A DNA stretch of 64,000 bases from Chlorobium sp. Its GTDB lineage: Bacteria > Bacteroidota > Chlorobiia > Chlorobiales > Chlorobiaceae. Below, piece after piece: positions 56,438-64,000 of the stretch. Below the pieces are notes generated by a model, which saw only the letters and a list, made by a program, of their open reading frames with translations, was not told where the DNA came from and ran no database searches. The position numbers were made by a program, and so were the translations under genes. The stretch is taken from NCBI RefSeq assembly GCF_021740465.1, contig NZ_JAIOZR010000006.1, positions 62,001-126,000 of the forward strand. The letters are read 5' to 3'. Within the stretch, counting starts at the first letter, position 1, and the number at the start of each line of letters is the position of its first letter.

Positions 56438-56587
56438 AAAAAAACATCCCTGATGGATTATCGGCAACGGTAACGATCCGAACCGTTCAACTCTGCAAGA
56501 CTGAAAAGGAAGCTGAGGGAGACAGGGGAACTGACAGACGGGTTTATCCGGTAACGCTGTCGGTCCCCTCTCTCTTGCAAAGCTTTC

Positions 56588-57892
56588 TCAGAGTCCGTTG
56601 CGTTCGAATATGGTATCGACGCTCGCTCTGAGTTTGCCGAGAATGTTTTCGAAGCTGAACAGTCCGGCGATCTCTTCGGGCGTTACATGCTGAAGGATCT
56701 CCTCATCCTGGAGCACAAGATCCCGCAGGTGGATTTTTTTCGACCAGCTCTCCATGGCGTTGCGCTGCACCATCCGGTAGGCATCTTCACGGGTCAATCC
56801 TTTTCCGGTAAGGGCGAGCAGCAGGGTCTGCGAGGTTGTCAGGCCGTAGGACGAGTTGAAGTTCTCCTCCATGCGCTCCGGATAGACCAGCAGGGTTTCG
56901 AGCGAATCGCTGAAGGTGCGCAGCATGTAGCACACGGCAATGGTGGAGTCGGGCATGATGATGCGCTCTACCGACGAATGCGAGATATCGCGCTCGTGCC
57001 ACAGCGCCACGTTTTCCATTGCCGCGATGGAGTTCGACCGGACCACGCGGGCCAGACCGGTCAGGCGTTCAAAGGTGATCGGATTGCGTTTGTGAGGCAT
57101 GGCTGAACTGCCTTTCTGCCCCTTGCTGAAAAACTCTTCGGCTTCGCGTACTTCGGTACGCTGCAGGTGGCGGAGTTCAACCGAGAATTTCTCGATCGAG
57201 GAGGCGATTATGGCCAGTGTTGTGGCGAATTCCGCATGCCTGTCGCGCTGCAGTATCTGGGTGGAGATCGAGGATGGTTCCAGTCCGAGCTTCCGGCAGA
57301 CAGCGGCTTCGATTTTCGGTGAAAGGTGCTGATAGGTGCCTACCGCTCCGGAGATTTTGCCGACAGAGATCGTGACGACGGCTTTTTTCATGCGGTCGAG
57401 ATTGCGCAGCATCTCCTGGTGCCAGAGCAGCAGTTTAAGGCCGAAGGTGGTCGGCTCGGCATGAATGCCGTGGGTGCGGCCCATTTCAAGAGTGTACTTG
57501 AACTCGACGGCGCGTTTGGCAAGCACGGCGACGAGGTTTTCAATATCGGCAAGAATGATTTTACCTGCATCGCGCATCTGCATGGCAAGGCATGTATCCA
57601 CCACATCCGAGGAGGTGAGTCCTTCGTGGATGTAACGGGACTGGGGACCTACATATCCGGCGACATTGGTGAGAAATGCGATGACGTCGTGCTTGGTTTC
57701 CTTTTCGATTTCAAGGATTTCATCCACCTTGAACCTCGCTTTTTCAGTGATGGTCTGCAGTGCCTCTTCGGGCACGAAACCGGCTTCCATCCGGGCTTCC
57801 ACGGCAGCGATTTCAAGCTGGAGCCAGCGCTGGAATTTTGCTTCTTCGGTCCAGATTGCCGAGATATCTTCAGGTGAGTAACGTGGGATCAA
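56588..57892 (-). CDS. purB: Adenylosuccinate lyase
   Basis: Acts twice in purine synthesis, cleaving SAICAR and adenylosuccinate with release of fumarate. The 434-residue enzyme has the family blocks [37 protein letters not shown] with the catalytic His, and the superfamily signature [17 protein letters not shown]. The 150 bases between its end and rseC show no structure, so coupling to rnf is uncertain. Confidence 0.97.
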   Translation of the reverse strand: MIPRYSPEDISAIWTEEAKFQRWLQLEIAAVEARMEAGFVPEEALQTITEKARFKVDEILEIEKETKHDVIAFLTNVAGYVGPQSRYIHEGLTSSDVVDTCLAMQMRDAGKIILADIENLVAVLAKRAVEFKYTLEMGRTHGIHAEPTTFGLKLLLWHQEMLRNLDRMKKAVVTISVGKISGAVGTYQHLSPKIEAAVCRKLGLEPSSISTQILQRDRHAEFATTLAIIASSIEKFSVELRHLQRTEVREAEEFFSKGQKGSSAMPHKRNPITFERLTGLARVVRSNSIAAMENVALWHERDISHSSVERIIMPDSTIAVCYMLRTFSDSLETLLVYPERMEENFNSSYGLTTSQTLLLALTGKGLTREDAYRMVQRNAMESWSKKIHLRDLVLQDEEILQHVTPEEIAGLFSFENILGKLRASVDTIFERNGL

Positions 57893-57982
57893 CGTCTGAA
57901 CGGTTTAATGGTTTTCGGGTCTTTCGGCAGCAAAGAGCCCTGAATATACGGTTTAGAAAGAAGAAAACCCAGCTCGTCGCCT

Positions 57983-59404
57983 TCAGCTGCCGAGTTCGGC
58001 ATGGAGCTTCCTGACGTAGGCAAGCGCAGCTTCCCGCTCGTAGGGAATGATGCCGTCGATAACGGCATTTTCCATCCGGCTTTTGATGATACCAACCAGT
58101 TTGCCTTCGGTGAGTCCCAGTGTTTCCATGATATCGGAACCGCTGATGGGAGGCCTCCAGCTGGCAAGCAGGTCTTTTTCGGCGACTTCGGCGATTTTCT
58201 GTTCGACGTTGCCGAAATTCTTCATGATGCGCACCACCTTTCGAGGGTTTTTGCTGGTCACGTCGGCCCTGCAGAGGCTCATGAGGTCTTCAAGATCGGG
58301 CCCGGCGTCATACATCAGGCGGCGGATTGCCGAGTCGGTAATTTCCTCCCTGGAGAGCGGAATGGGGCGGTGGTGGAGCTGAACCATTTTCTGCACGTAG
58401 TCGAGCGGTTCCTGCGGCCAGCGCATGGACTTGAAGATTTTTGCAACGATCCGTATGCCCACGGCTTCATGGCCGTGAAAGGTCCATCCGGTGGAAGGGT
58501 GGAACCGCTTGGTGAGAGGTTTTGCAATATCGTGCAAAAGAGCCGAAATCCTCAGCCAGAGCTTGTCGGAGTGAGCGGCGACATTGTCAACCACCTGAAA
58601 AGTGTGGAAGAGTGTGTCCTTGTGACCGAGTCCGTCAACCTGTTCGATGCCGGCCATCGCGGTCACCTCGGGAAGGATATCGCCGAGAATTCCGGTGTCA
58701 TAAAGCATCCTGAGACCTGCAGATGGCTTCGGGCTCAACATGATTTTAAAGAACTCCTGGCTGATTCTTTCCCTTGAGACAATCCCTATCCTCTCATGCA
58801 TGGCACTCATGGCCGTGAGCATTGCCGGATCGGGGGTAAAAGCAAGCTGCGCGACAAAGCGCGCCGCGCGCATCATCCTGAGCGGGTCGTCCGAGAATGT
58901 CTGTTCCGGGTCGAGCGGCGTTTTCAGTATCCGGCGTTCAAGATCGCCAAGACCGTTGTAGAGATCGACAAGCGTTCCCCGGTTTTCGGCATTGAGGCTT
59001 ACGGCAAGGGCGTTGATGGTGAAATCCCTTCTTGAAAGATCGTCTTCCAGCGTCCCGATCTCCGTGACCGGTTTTCGGGAATCCGGGTTGTATGATTCTT
59101 TACGTGCGCCAACAACCTCCACTTTCAGCGCGCCCGCTTTTTCATCGGTCACTTCAAGCTGCGCGGTCCTGAACCGCTCGAACACGACGAAGTTCCTTGC
59201 CGACAGCTCCTTGCGGATGATTTCGGCAAAGGCTACCGGTTCGCCTACCACCATGATATCGATGTCGCTGCACAGCTTTTCAATGAGGATGTCGCGGACA
59301 TAGCCGCCGACCAGATAACAGGGCAGGTTCAGGCTGTCGGCAAGTTTGCCGATACGGAACAGGACAGCCGGTATATCACGTTCTGTAAATTGCTTCAAGT
59401 TCAT
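57983..59404 (-). CDS. cca: CCA-adding tRNA nucleotidyltransferase with HD domain
   Basis: Adds or repairs the tRNA 3' CCA end. The start at 59404 (MNLKQFTERD) is taken; the longer frame overlaps the preceding gene. Of 473 residues the class II head motifs are LVGGYVRDILIEKLCSDIDIMVVG and RRDFTINALAVSLN, followed by DPLRMMRAARFVAQL; the C-terminal half carries an HD phosphohydrolase domain (LHDIAKPLTKRF, FHGHEAVGIRI). The HD domain is typical of the bacterial CCA/PAP-like subgroup; a poly(A) polymerase role is less likely. Confidence 0.92.
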   Translation of the reverse strand: MNLKQFTERDIPAVLFRIGKLADSLNLPCYLVGGYVRDILIEKLCSDIDIMVVGEPVAFAEIIRKELSARNFVVFERFRTAQLEVTDEKAGALKVEVVGARKESYNPDSRKPVTEIGTLEDDLSRRDFTINALAVSLNAENRGTLVDLYNGLGDLERRILKTPLDPEQTFSDDPLRMMRAARFVAQLAFTPDPAMLTAMSAMHERIGIVSRERISQEFFKIMLSPKPSAGLRMLYDTGILGDILPEVTAMAGIEQVDGLGHKDTLFHTFQVVDNVAAHSDKLWLRISALLHDIAKPLTKRFHPSTGWTFHGHEAVGIRIVAKIFKSMRWPQEPLDYVQKMVQLHHRPIPLSREEITDSAIRRLMYDAGPDLEDLMSLCRADVTSKNPRKVVRIMKNFGNVEQKIAEVAEKDLLASWRPPISGSDIMETLGLTEGKLVGIIKSRMENAVIDGIIPYEREAALAYVRKLHAELGS

Positions 59405-59423
59405 CTTTTGCCTTTCGGAACAT

Positions 59424-60458
59424 TCAATCGAACAATGCTGCATTACAGGCAATTTCATCGGTTATACGGTCGGCTACCATAACGGCTTTGCGGCCGTCTT
59501 TCGAACTCACCGCAACCGGTCTGTCGTTCAGCACTGCGTCGATAAAATGCCGGAGTTCGTCTCGAAGTGCGTTGGTTTTCGGAACATCGGGGGTGATGTA
59601 GTCGAGCACCATACCCTGCATGGCCTCCTTTATCTCTCCGAACTGTTCGAGTATTTTCCGGGCGGCATAGGTTTTGACAGGATTTTTCGATGAAGCCTCT
59701 GCGGGGTGCACCAGCCGGAATACTTCCGATTTTCCGCTGGTCAGGTCAAGCGACGCATAGCTTTTCGGTTCATTGCAGAAAAACCGCATTTTCCGGAGCC
59801 TGCTTCGGCTCAGACGGCTTGCCGTCACGTTGGCCGTGGCGCCGTTCATGAAGTCTATTCTCGCCGTGGCCATGTCGAGCTCGTTGGAAAAAACCCTTAC
59901 GCCTGAAGCGGCAATGCTTTTGATGTCGGATTTGATGAGCGATAGCACCAGATCGATATCGTGAATCATAAGATCGAGCACCACCGAAACATCGGTCACC
60001 CTGAGCGAAAATCCGCTCAGCCGCTCAGCCTGAATGTACATCGGTTCCCCGATATAGGACTCCACTGCGCGGAGTGCGGGATTGAAGCGTTCGATATGGC
60101 CTACCTGAATGCGAACCCCGTTCTCCTCTTCGAGCCTGATCAGTTCATCGGCCTCTTCGATTGTCGCCGTTATAGGCTTCTCGATGAAGAGATGCTTTTT
60201 TTCGCCGAGCATCTGTCGTGCAATATCGAAATGGGTGCTTGTCGTCGTGGCGATCACGGCGGCATCGCAGTTCGCGGCAAGCTGCTCGATGGAATCGAAC
60301 TGCCGGACGCCGTATTTGCCGGCTATCTCTTCGGCGCGCAGGCTGTTCCTGTCGAAAACACCTGCCATATCTACATCCGGGGATTCAAGGGCGATATCCG
60401 CGAGCAGTTTCGTGTGAAATTCGCCGAGCTTGCCTGTTCCGATAACTCCTATACGCAT
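59424..60458 (-). CDS. Gfo/Idh/MocA-family oxidoreductase
   Basis: A 344-residue NAD(P)-dependent sugar dehydrogenase-type protein. Seen: Rossmann GVIGTGKLGEFHTKLL, AAVIATTTSTHFDIA, HLFIEKPITATIEEADELI with the conserved EKP, GHIERFNPALRAVESYIG and VLDLMIHDIDLVLSLI. The GHIERFNPA block is shared with UDP-GlcNAc 3-dehydrogenases of the GnnA kind, so a lipid A precursor role is possible but not shown. It precedes cca by 19 bases on the same strand. Confidence 0.9.
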   Translation of the reverse strand: MRIGVIGTGKLGEFHTKLLADIALESPDVDMAGVFDRNSLRAEEIAGKYGVRQFDSIEQLAANCDAAVIATTTSTHFDIARQMLGEKKHLFIEKPITATIEEADELIRLEEENGVRIQVGHIERFNPALRAVESYIGEPMYIQAERLSGFSLRVTDVSVVLDLMIHDIDLVLSLIKSDIKSIAASGVRVFSNELDMATARIDFMNGATANVTASRLSRSRLRKMRFFCNEPKSYASLDLTSGKSEVFRLVHPAEASSKNPVKTYAARKILEQFGEIKEAMQGMVLDYITPDVPKTNALRDELRHFIDAVLNDRPVAVSSKDGRKAVMVADRITDEIACNAALFD

Positions 60459-60488
60459 ATCAGTTTTTTTCTCATGCAGAAAAGCCGT

Positions 60489-61748
60489 TCAGATACGTTC
60501 AGGTTCTGCAGCAGGTTTCAGAGCTTCAATTTTATACTTGAACAGGGCGAGTGCAATAAAAGTGCCTATGATGGTAAGCAGGCCGGCTACAATGTAGGGG
60601 GCATGAAAATTCATGCCATAAAGAATACTGCCGCTGAACGGCCCCATGATACGGGCGAAGGAGTTTACCGACTGCGAAAGGCCGAGAATCTGCCCCTGCT
60701 GCTGCTTGTAGCTGTAGAGCGAGATCATGGAAAGATTGATGGGAGCCACAAGGCTCGTGCCGATAGCAAAACAGAGCAGGATCAGGAGCCCGTAGGAGAA
60801 CAGCGTGTCCTGGGGGATGAACGGTACGAAAAAAACGCCGGCAAAGGTGAACAGATGACCCCAGAGAAAAAGCCTGTGTTCGCCGAGTTTCTTGATGAGA
60901 CGTCCGATCAGCCCGCCCTGTACGATGACCGAAAAAAAGCCTACATAGGCGAAAATGTAGCCGATCTGCTGGTCGGATGCGAGGAAATACTCCTTCCAGA
61001 GCAGGATGGAGGCCACCTGCATGTTGACGATGGCGAAGGTGAAGATGTAGTTGGCGATCATCAGCAGAGCAAGCGGCTTCGAACTGAAGGTCAGTTTCAG
61101 ACCGTCGATGTATTCGTCGGCCTTCGCTTTCAGAAAAGAGGAAGAGCCCGCACCCTCGCCCCTGCGGCCGAACATGCTGAGCGCAAGCTTTTCGGCTTTT
61201 TTGTTGGATTCCGGCAGAAAGAAAACCGCGAGAATGAAGTCGAGGAATATCAGACCTGAGGCCACATACCCCACCATTTCGATGCCGTAGTTATGTTTGA
61301 GCAGCCCGCCGACGAGAGGCCCGATAATGAACCCTACGCCGAACGCGGCGCCGATCATGCCCATGGCGCCCGAGCGGCTTTTACTGTCAGTCACATCGGT
61401 AATGTAGGCCTGTGCCGCAGCAATGTTGGCCGATCCGATACCGGAAAGCCCTCTGGCAAAAATCAGAAGCGGAATATTGTCGGCCTGCGAGAAGATCAGG
61501 TATGAAAAAGAGGTGATGAAAATGCTGATGAGCATGACGGGACGTCGGCCGATCTTGTCGCTCAGCTTTCCCCAGAGCGGAGAGAAGATGAACTGCATGA
61601 TGGAGAAAATCGCGGCGATAAGGCCGATCATGAAGGGATTTGCACCGAGGTCTTTGGCATAGGTCGGCAGCAGGGGCAGAACAATGCCGAACCCGATCAG
61701 ATCGAGCAGAACGGTAAGGAGGAGGATGACCAGTGGCGATTTCTTCAT
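60489..61748 (-). CDS. Major facilitator superfamily transporter (TetA/DHA1 type)
   Basis: A 419-residue inner-membrane transporter with 12 helices. Landmarks: [23 protein letters not shown], the loop 2-3 motif [18 protein letters not shown] and the helix 5 motif [18 protein letters not shown], typical of drug:H+ antiporters. A charged central loop ([17 protein letters not shown]) separates the halves. Substrate unknown. It lies 30 bases upstream of the oxidoreductase gene on the same strand. Confidence 0.92.
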   Translation of the reverse strand: MKKSPLVILLLTVLLDLIGFGIVLPLLPTYAKDLGANPFMIGLIAAIFSIMQFIFSPLWGKLSDKIGRRPVMLISIFITSFSYLIFSQADNIPLLIFARGLSGIGSANIAAAQAYITDVTDSKSRSGAMGMIGAAFGVGFIIGPLVGGLLKHNYGIEMVGYVASGLIFLDFILAVFFLPESNKKAEKLALSMFGRRGEGAGSSSFLKAKADEYIDGLKLTFSSKPLALLMIANYIFTFAIVNMQVASILLWKEYFLASDQQIGYIFAYVGFFSVIVQGGLIGRLIKKLGEHRLFLWGHLFTFAGVFFVPFIPQDTLFSYGLLILLCFAIGTSLVAPINLSMISLYSYKQQQGQILGLSQSVNSFARIMGPFSGSILYGMNFHAPYIVAGLLTIIGTFIALALFKYKIEALKPAAEPERI

Positions 61749-61853
61749 GCATGCATGCTGTTATATTGCGGCACCATCGAACTAAGGCCTCAAAGATAAT
61801 CAATTCACCCCTTTTCCGGCAGGCTGTAGTGAAAAACAGGGGGTTCAGAGGGT

Positions 61854-62732
61854 TTATTTTTTTTCGATAAGCCGATCGAGCTGTGCGATTCCCTCCAGCA
61901 CTCTCGGGCCCGGCCGCAGAAAAAGACTGTTGTCGAATCCGTCGAACACCTTTTTATGCTTTACCGCGCTGATATGGTGCCAGCCGTTTCTCTGCATGAC
62001 ACCCGAAGCGGCAGGGGTATCTTTCGACATGTACATGCAGGCGATGATGTCGGGGTTCTGTTCGATGACCCACTCCTGCGAGATTTCGAAATACTCCTTC
62101 CGGACGGCATCGCCGATATTGTGTCCTCCTGCATAGCTGATCAAAGCCGAGGTGTAGCTCTCCCTGCCTCCGGTCCAGAAAGGATCATCCCATATTTCAA
62201 GATAGACCAGAGGCTTCTGCCTGCGACGGAGGTTTTTCTCCCTGAATTTGGCAAGGCCTTTTTCAATGACGGCGGCAAGGCTGTCGGCCTGGTGCCGGTG
62301 GCCGGTAAGTTTTCCCAGTGTCCTGAGCGCTCCGGGAATATCGTCAGGGTTTTTGCAGACGATCCGTTCGGTACGGATGCCCAGATCCCTGATTTTGCCG
62401 CCGTTACGTTCCTCTTCGAGATCGACGTCGATGACGATGTCCGGATGCATGGAGGCCAGCACCTCCATCGACGGCCTGCCGAATGCACCCGCAACCGGAA
62501 CATCGGCAGCTTCCGCAGGCCAGTCGCACGCCGTGGTGCGTCCAACCAGATGCTCTCCGGCTCCGATAGCGAAGATCATTTCGGTAACGCTTGGCGCGAG
62601 GCTCACGATTCGGGGTTTCGTCTCCCGCTGCGCTTCAGCTCCGCTGTCGGCTTTCCTGCAGCCGGCGCACAGAAGGATCGAGAAGAGCAGGAGCAGGGCG
62701 GAAACGCCGTTATACCGGGTTACGGGTCGCAT
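61854..62732 (-). CDS. btuF: BtuF-like ABC transporter substrate-binding lipoprotein
   Basis: A 292-residue periplasmic protein with lipoprotein signal [13 protein letters not shown] and the type III binding-protein fold: [28 protein letters not shown], then [15 protein letters not shown] and the long central helix region. The pattern LAPSxTE...GAG...VGxTxxxxxP fits BtuF (vitamin B12) or haem/siderophore proteins. No permease or ATPase gene is adjacent. Its start overlaps the Nudix gene by 23 bases, in the same direction. Confidence 0.85.
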   Translation of the reverse strand: MRPVTRYNGVSALLLLFSILLCAGCRKADSGAEAQRETKPRIVSLAPSVTEMIFAIGAGEHLVGRTTACDWPAEAADVPVAGAFGRPSMEVLASMHPDIVIDVDLEEERNGGKIRDLGIRTERIVCKNPDDIPGALRTLGKLTGHRHQADSLAAVIEKGLAKFREKNLRRRQKPLVYLEIWDDPFWTGGRESYTSALISYAGGHNIGDAVRKEYFEISQEWVIEQNPDIIACMYMSKDTPAASGVMQRNGWHHISAVKHKKVFDGFDNSLFLRPGPRVLEGIAQLDRLIEKK

Positions 62733-63120
62733 ACTGTTTCAGGAGTTCGTTGTGATTGAAAGCGAGCGGCATCGAGAGCGCCTCGTCGAGAGTGAACCAT
62801 CCCGTTTCCTCGACCTCGTCGGGCATCAGGCGGAGGGTTCCATCCGCTGTTCCGAAAAACGCAAGAGCAACGGCATGGAAGTCGTATTGCGGGAAAATTT
62901 CATCGGTGTAGCAGAGGAACCGGGGGTTGGAGAATGCGAGGCCGGTCTCTTCGGCTACCTCCCGGATAACGGCGGCAAGAGCGGTTTCGCCCTGGTCGAT
63001 ATGTCCTCCGGGAAGGCACCAGAATCCCCTGAAAGGGCTGACGGCTCTCCGGGTGAGCAGCACCGTCGGGCGGTTTGCCCTGTCCGGCGCGATGATGGCG
63101 GCTACCGTGGCTTTTGTCAT
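62710..63120 (-). CDS. Nudix hydrolase
   Basis: A 136-residue protein. The start at 63120 ([14 protein letters not shown]) begins the fold; earlier codons are unrelated. The Nudix box is complete: [14 protein letters not shown] followed by [10 protein letters not shown], matching GX5EX7[19 protein letters not shown] suggests an MutT/ADP-ribose-type substrate, not determined further. Its 3' end overlaps btuF. Confidence 0.92.
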   Translation of the reverse strand: MTKATVAAIIAPDRANRPTVLLTRRAVSPFRGFWCLPGGHIDQGETALAAVIREVAEETGLAFSNPRFLCYTDEIFPQYDFHAVALAFFGTADGTLRLMPDEVEETGWFTLDEALSMPLAFNHNELLKQYATRNPV

Positions 63121-63292
63121 GGGGATGGCGGTTACATGGACGAAATCTTTTCTGCAGCAGGCAAAATGGCAAAAAAAGATGATTTCCGAATGCTCCCCGC
63201 TGCAAAATATTCCGTCTCGATGCATTACACGCTGCTACTTTTTGGCTCTTCAAACCGTTATAGCTGAAAACGGTAACAGAATACGCTTTACT

Positions 63293-63769
63293 ATGGGGCT
63301 CAACACCCTGACCTTCAGGCAGTGCATACCGGTTTCGATAGGGGAAGCCTGGGATTTTTTCTCGGCTCCGTCGAATCTTGCAAGGATTACTCCTCCTGAA
63401 ATGATGTTCAGGATAATCAACGGTGCGGCCGGTCAGCCGATTTACGAGGGGATGCTGATCACCTATACGCTCTATCCCTTCATGATGCTGCCGGTGCAGT
63501 GGGAGACCGAAATAACAAAGGTGGAGAGGCCGTTCTTTTTCGAGGACCGGCAGAAATCGGGCCCTTACGAGAGCTGGAGCCACCGACATCAGTTCCGTGA
63601 AATTCCGGGAGGCGTCGAGATGAACGACCGGATCGACTATGTCATGCCGATGGGAGCTTTCGGCGATCTGGTCAACGCTCTGATCGTGAGCCGTCGTCTC
63701 GACGAGGTGTTCGCGTACAGGAAAAGAAAGGTGGGCGAGATTCTCGGGGTGTTGGCCAAACAGCATTAA
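63293..63769 (+). CDS. SRPBCC-superfamily (START-like) ligand-binding protein
   Basis: A 158-residue protein with the helix-grip layout: QCIPVSIGEAWDFFSAPSNLARITPPEM at the start, then WETEITKVERPFFFEDRQKSGPYESWSHRHQF and IDYVMPMGAFGDLVNALIV. This pattern fits cell-division-inhibitor/cyclase-like SRPBCC proteins often found beside SDR or isoprenoid genes. Ligand unknown. Divergent from the Nudix gene and followed after 11 bases by the Na/Pi transporter. Confidence 0.87.
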   Translation: MGLNTLTFRQCIPVSIGEAWDFFSAPSNLARITPPEMMFRIINGAAGQPIYEGMLITYTLYPFMMLPVQWETEITKVERPFFFEDRQKSGPYESWSHRHQFREIPGGVEMNDRIDYVMPMGAFGDLVNALIVSRRLDEVFAYRKRKVGEILGVLAKQH

Positions 63770-63780
63770 CCTTGTCATCA

Positions 63781-64000
63781 ATGGAAAGCGGGCTTTTCTT
63801 TTTTTCCGTAGCGATCGCTTTTGCCGGAGGGCTTGCCCTGTTTCTCTACGGCATACGGGTGATGAGCGGCGGCCTCAAGAAGGCCGCGGGAAGCCGCATG
63901 CGCGATTTCATTGCCCGTATCACCGATAACAGGTTTTCCGGACTGCTTGCCGGAGCCCTTGCCACCATGATGGTGCAGTCGAGCAGCACCATCATGGTCA
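63781..64000 (+). CDS. Na/Pi cotransporter family protein (3' end outside window)
   Basis: Only the first 73 residues are inside the window. They show a first helix (FFFSVAIAFAGGLALFLYGIRVM), GGLKKAAGSRMRDFIARIT and the QSSS repeat motif GALATMMVQSSSTIMV, which is diagnostic of type II Na/phosphate cotransporters. A C-terminal PhoU domain is common but cannot be seen here. Confidence 0.88.
   Translation, partial: MESGLFFFSVAIAFAGGLALFLYGIRVMSGGLKKAAGSRMRDFIARITDNRFSGLLAGALATMMVQSSSTIMV

Overview
The window looks like chromosome of a green sulfur bacterium (Chlorobiaceae, Chlorobium/Pelodictyon type). This is inferred from gene content and protein style: a complete Rnf complex beside a seven-subunit Mrp antiporter, an ArsA ATPase with an HSP20-like tail, a TorF-type porin, a cut-off NYC1-like dehydrogenase, and GC-rich coding with weak Shine-Dalgarno sites. 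No rRNA or tRNA gene was recognised, so the assignment is not marker-based.

Layout. Bases 1-4670 carry the 3' part of a type III-B (Cmr) CRISPR effector operon, visibly AT-rich: cmr4 (cut by the window edge), cmr5, a second Cmr5-like gene with an extra N-terminal domain, an extended cmr6, and cmr1. A GC-rich cas6 follows at once (4676-5479). No CRISPR array is visible. Downstream of cas6 is a tandem array of 7-bp units (5493-5911) and a terminator. From 6 kb the sequence is ordinary core genome: coaX, aroB/aroK, recD2, a glutamine amidotransferase, membrane and hypothetical proteins, a truncated SDR gene and an EF-hand outer-membrane protein. A lower-GC pair at 16994-18558 encodes a soluble glycosyltransferase and a divergent cis-prenyltransferase. 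A dispersed small repeat with 17-bp terminal inverted repeats lies at 7372-7675, with a fragment at 9504 and a decayed copy at 19464.

From 18.6 to 31.4 kb come a YdcF-like protein, a NamZ-like muramidase, two tandem cyclopropane-fatty-acid-synthase paralogues, a STAS protein with an AT-hook-like tail, miaA, maf, a sodium/solute symporter, a PfkB kinase, a GH13-like protein with altered catalytic motifs, and truA. From 31.6 to 44.2 kb are mltD, arsA, serA, a DAHP synthase, a DUF2892 protein, a GNAT protein, a porin, PII and amtB, an RsbW-like ATPase and pgi.

The stretch 44.1-56.4 kb is a bioenergetic island: apbE (flavin transferase), mrpA-G (Na+/H+ antiporter) and, convergent to it, rseC-rnfBCDGEA (Na+ or H+-translocating ferredoxin:NAD oxidoreductase). 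ApbE is the expected maturase for RnfG and RnfD, and Rnf and Mrp could be coupled through the sodium gradient. The end holds purB, a CCA-adding enzyme, a Gfo/Idh/MocA oxidoreductase, an MFS exporter, a BtuF-like lipoprotein, a Nudix hydrolase, an SRPBCC protein and the start of a Na/Pi cotransporter.

The most unusual signals are the duplicated and fused Cmr5 subunit, the heptamer array beside cas6, the glycosyltransferase/cis-prenyltransferase pair, the altered catalytic residues in the GH13 and PII proteins, and the inverted-repeat element family.
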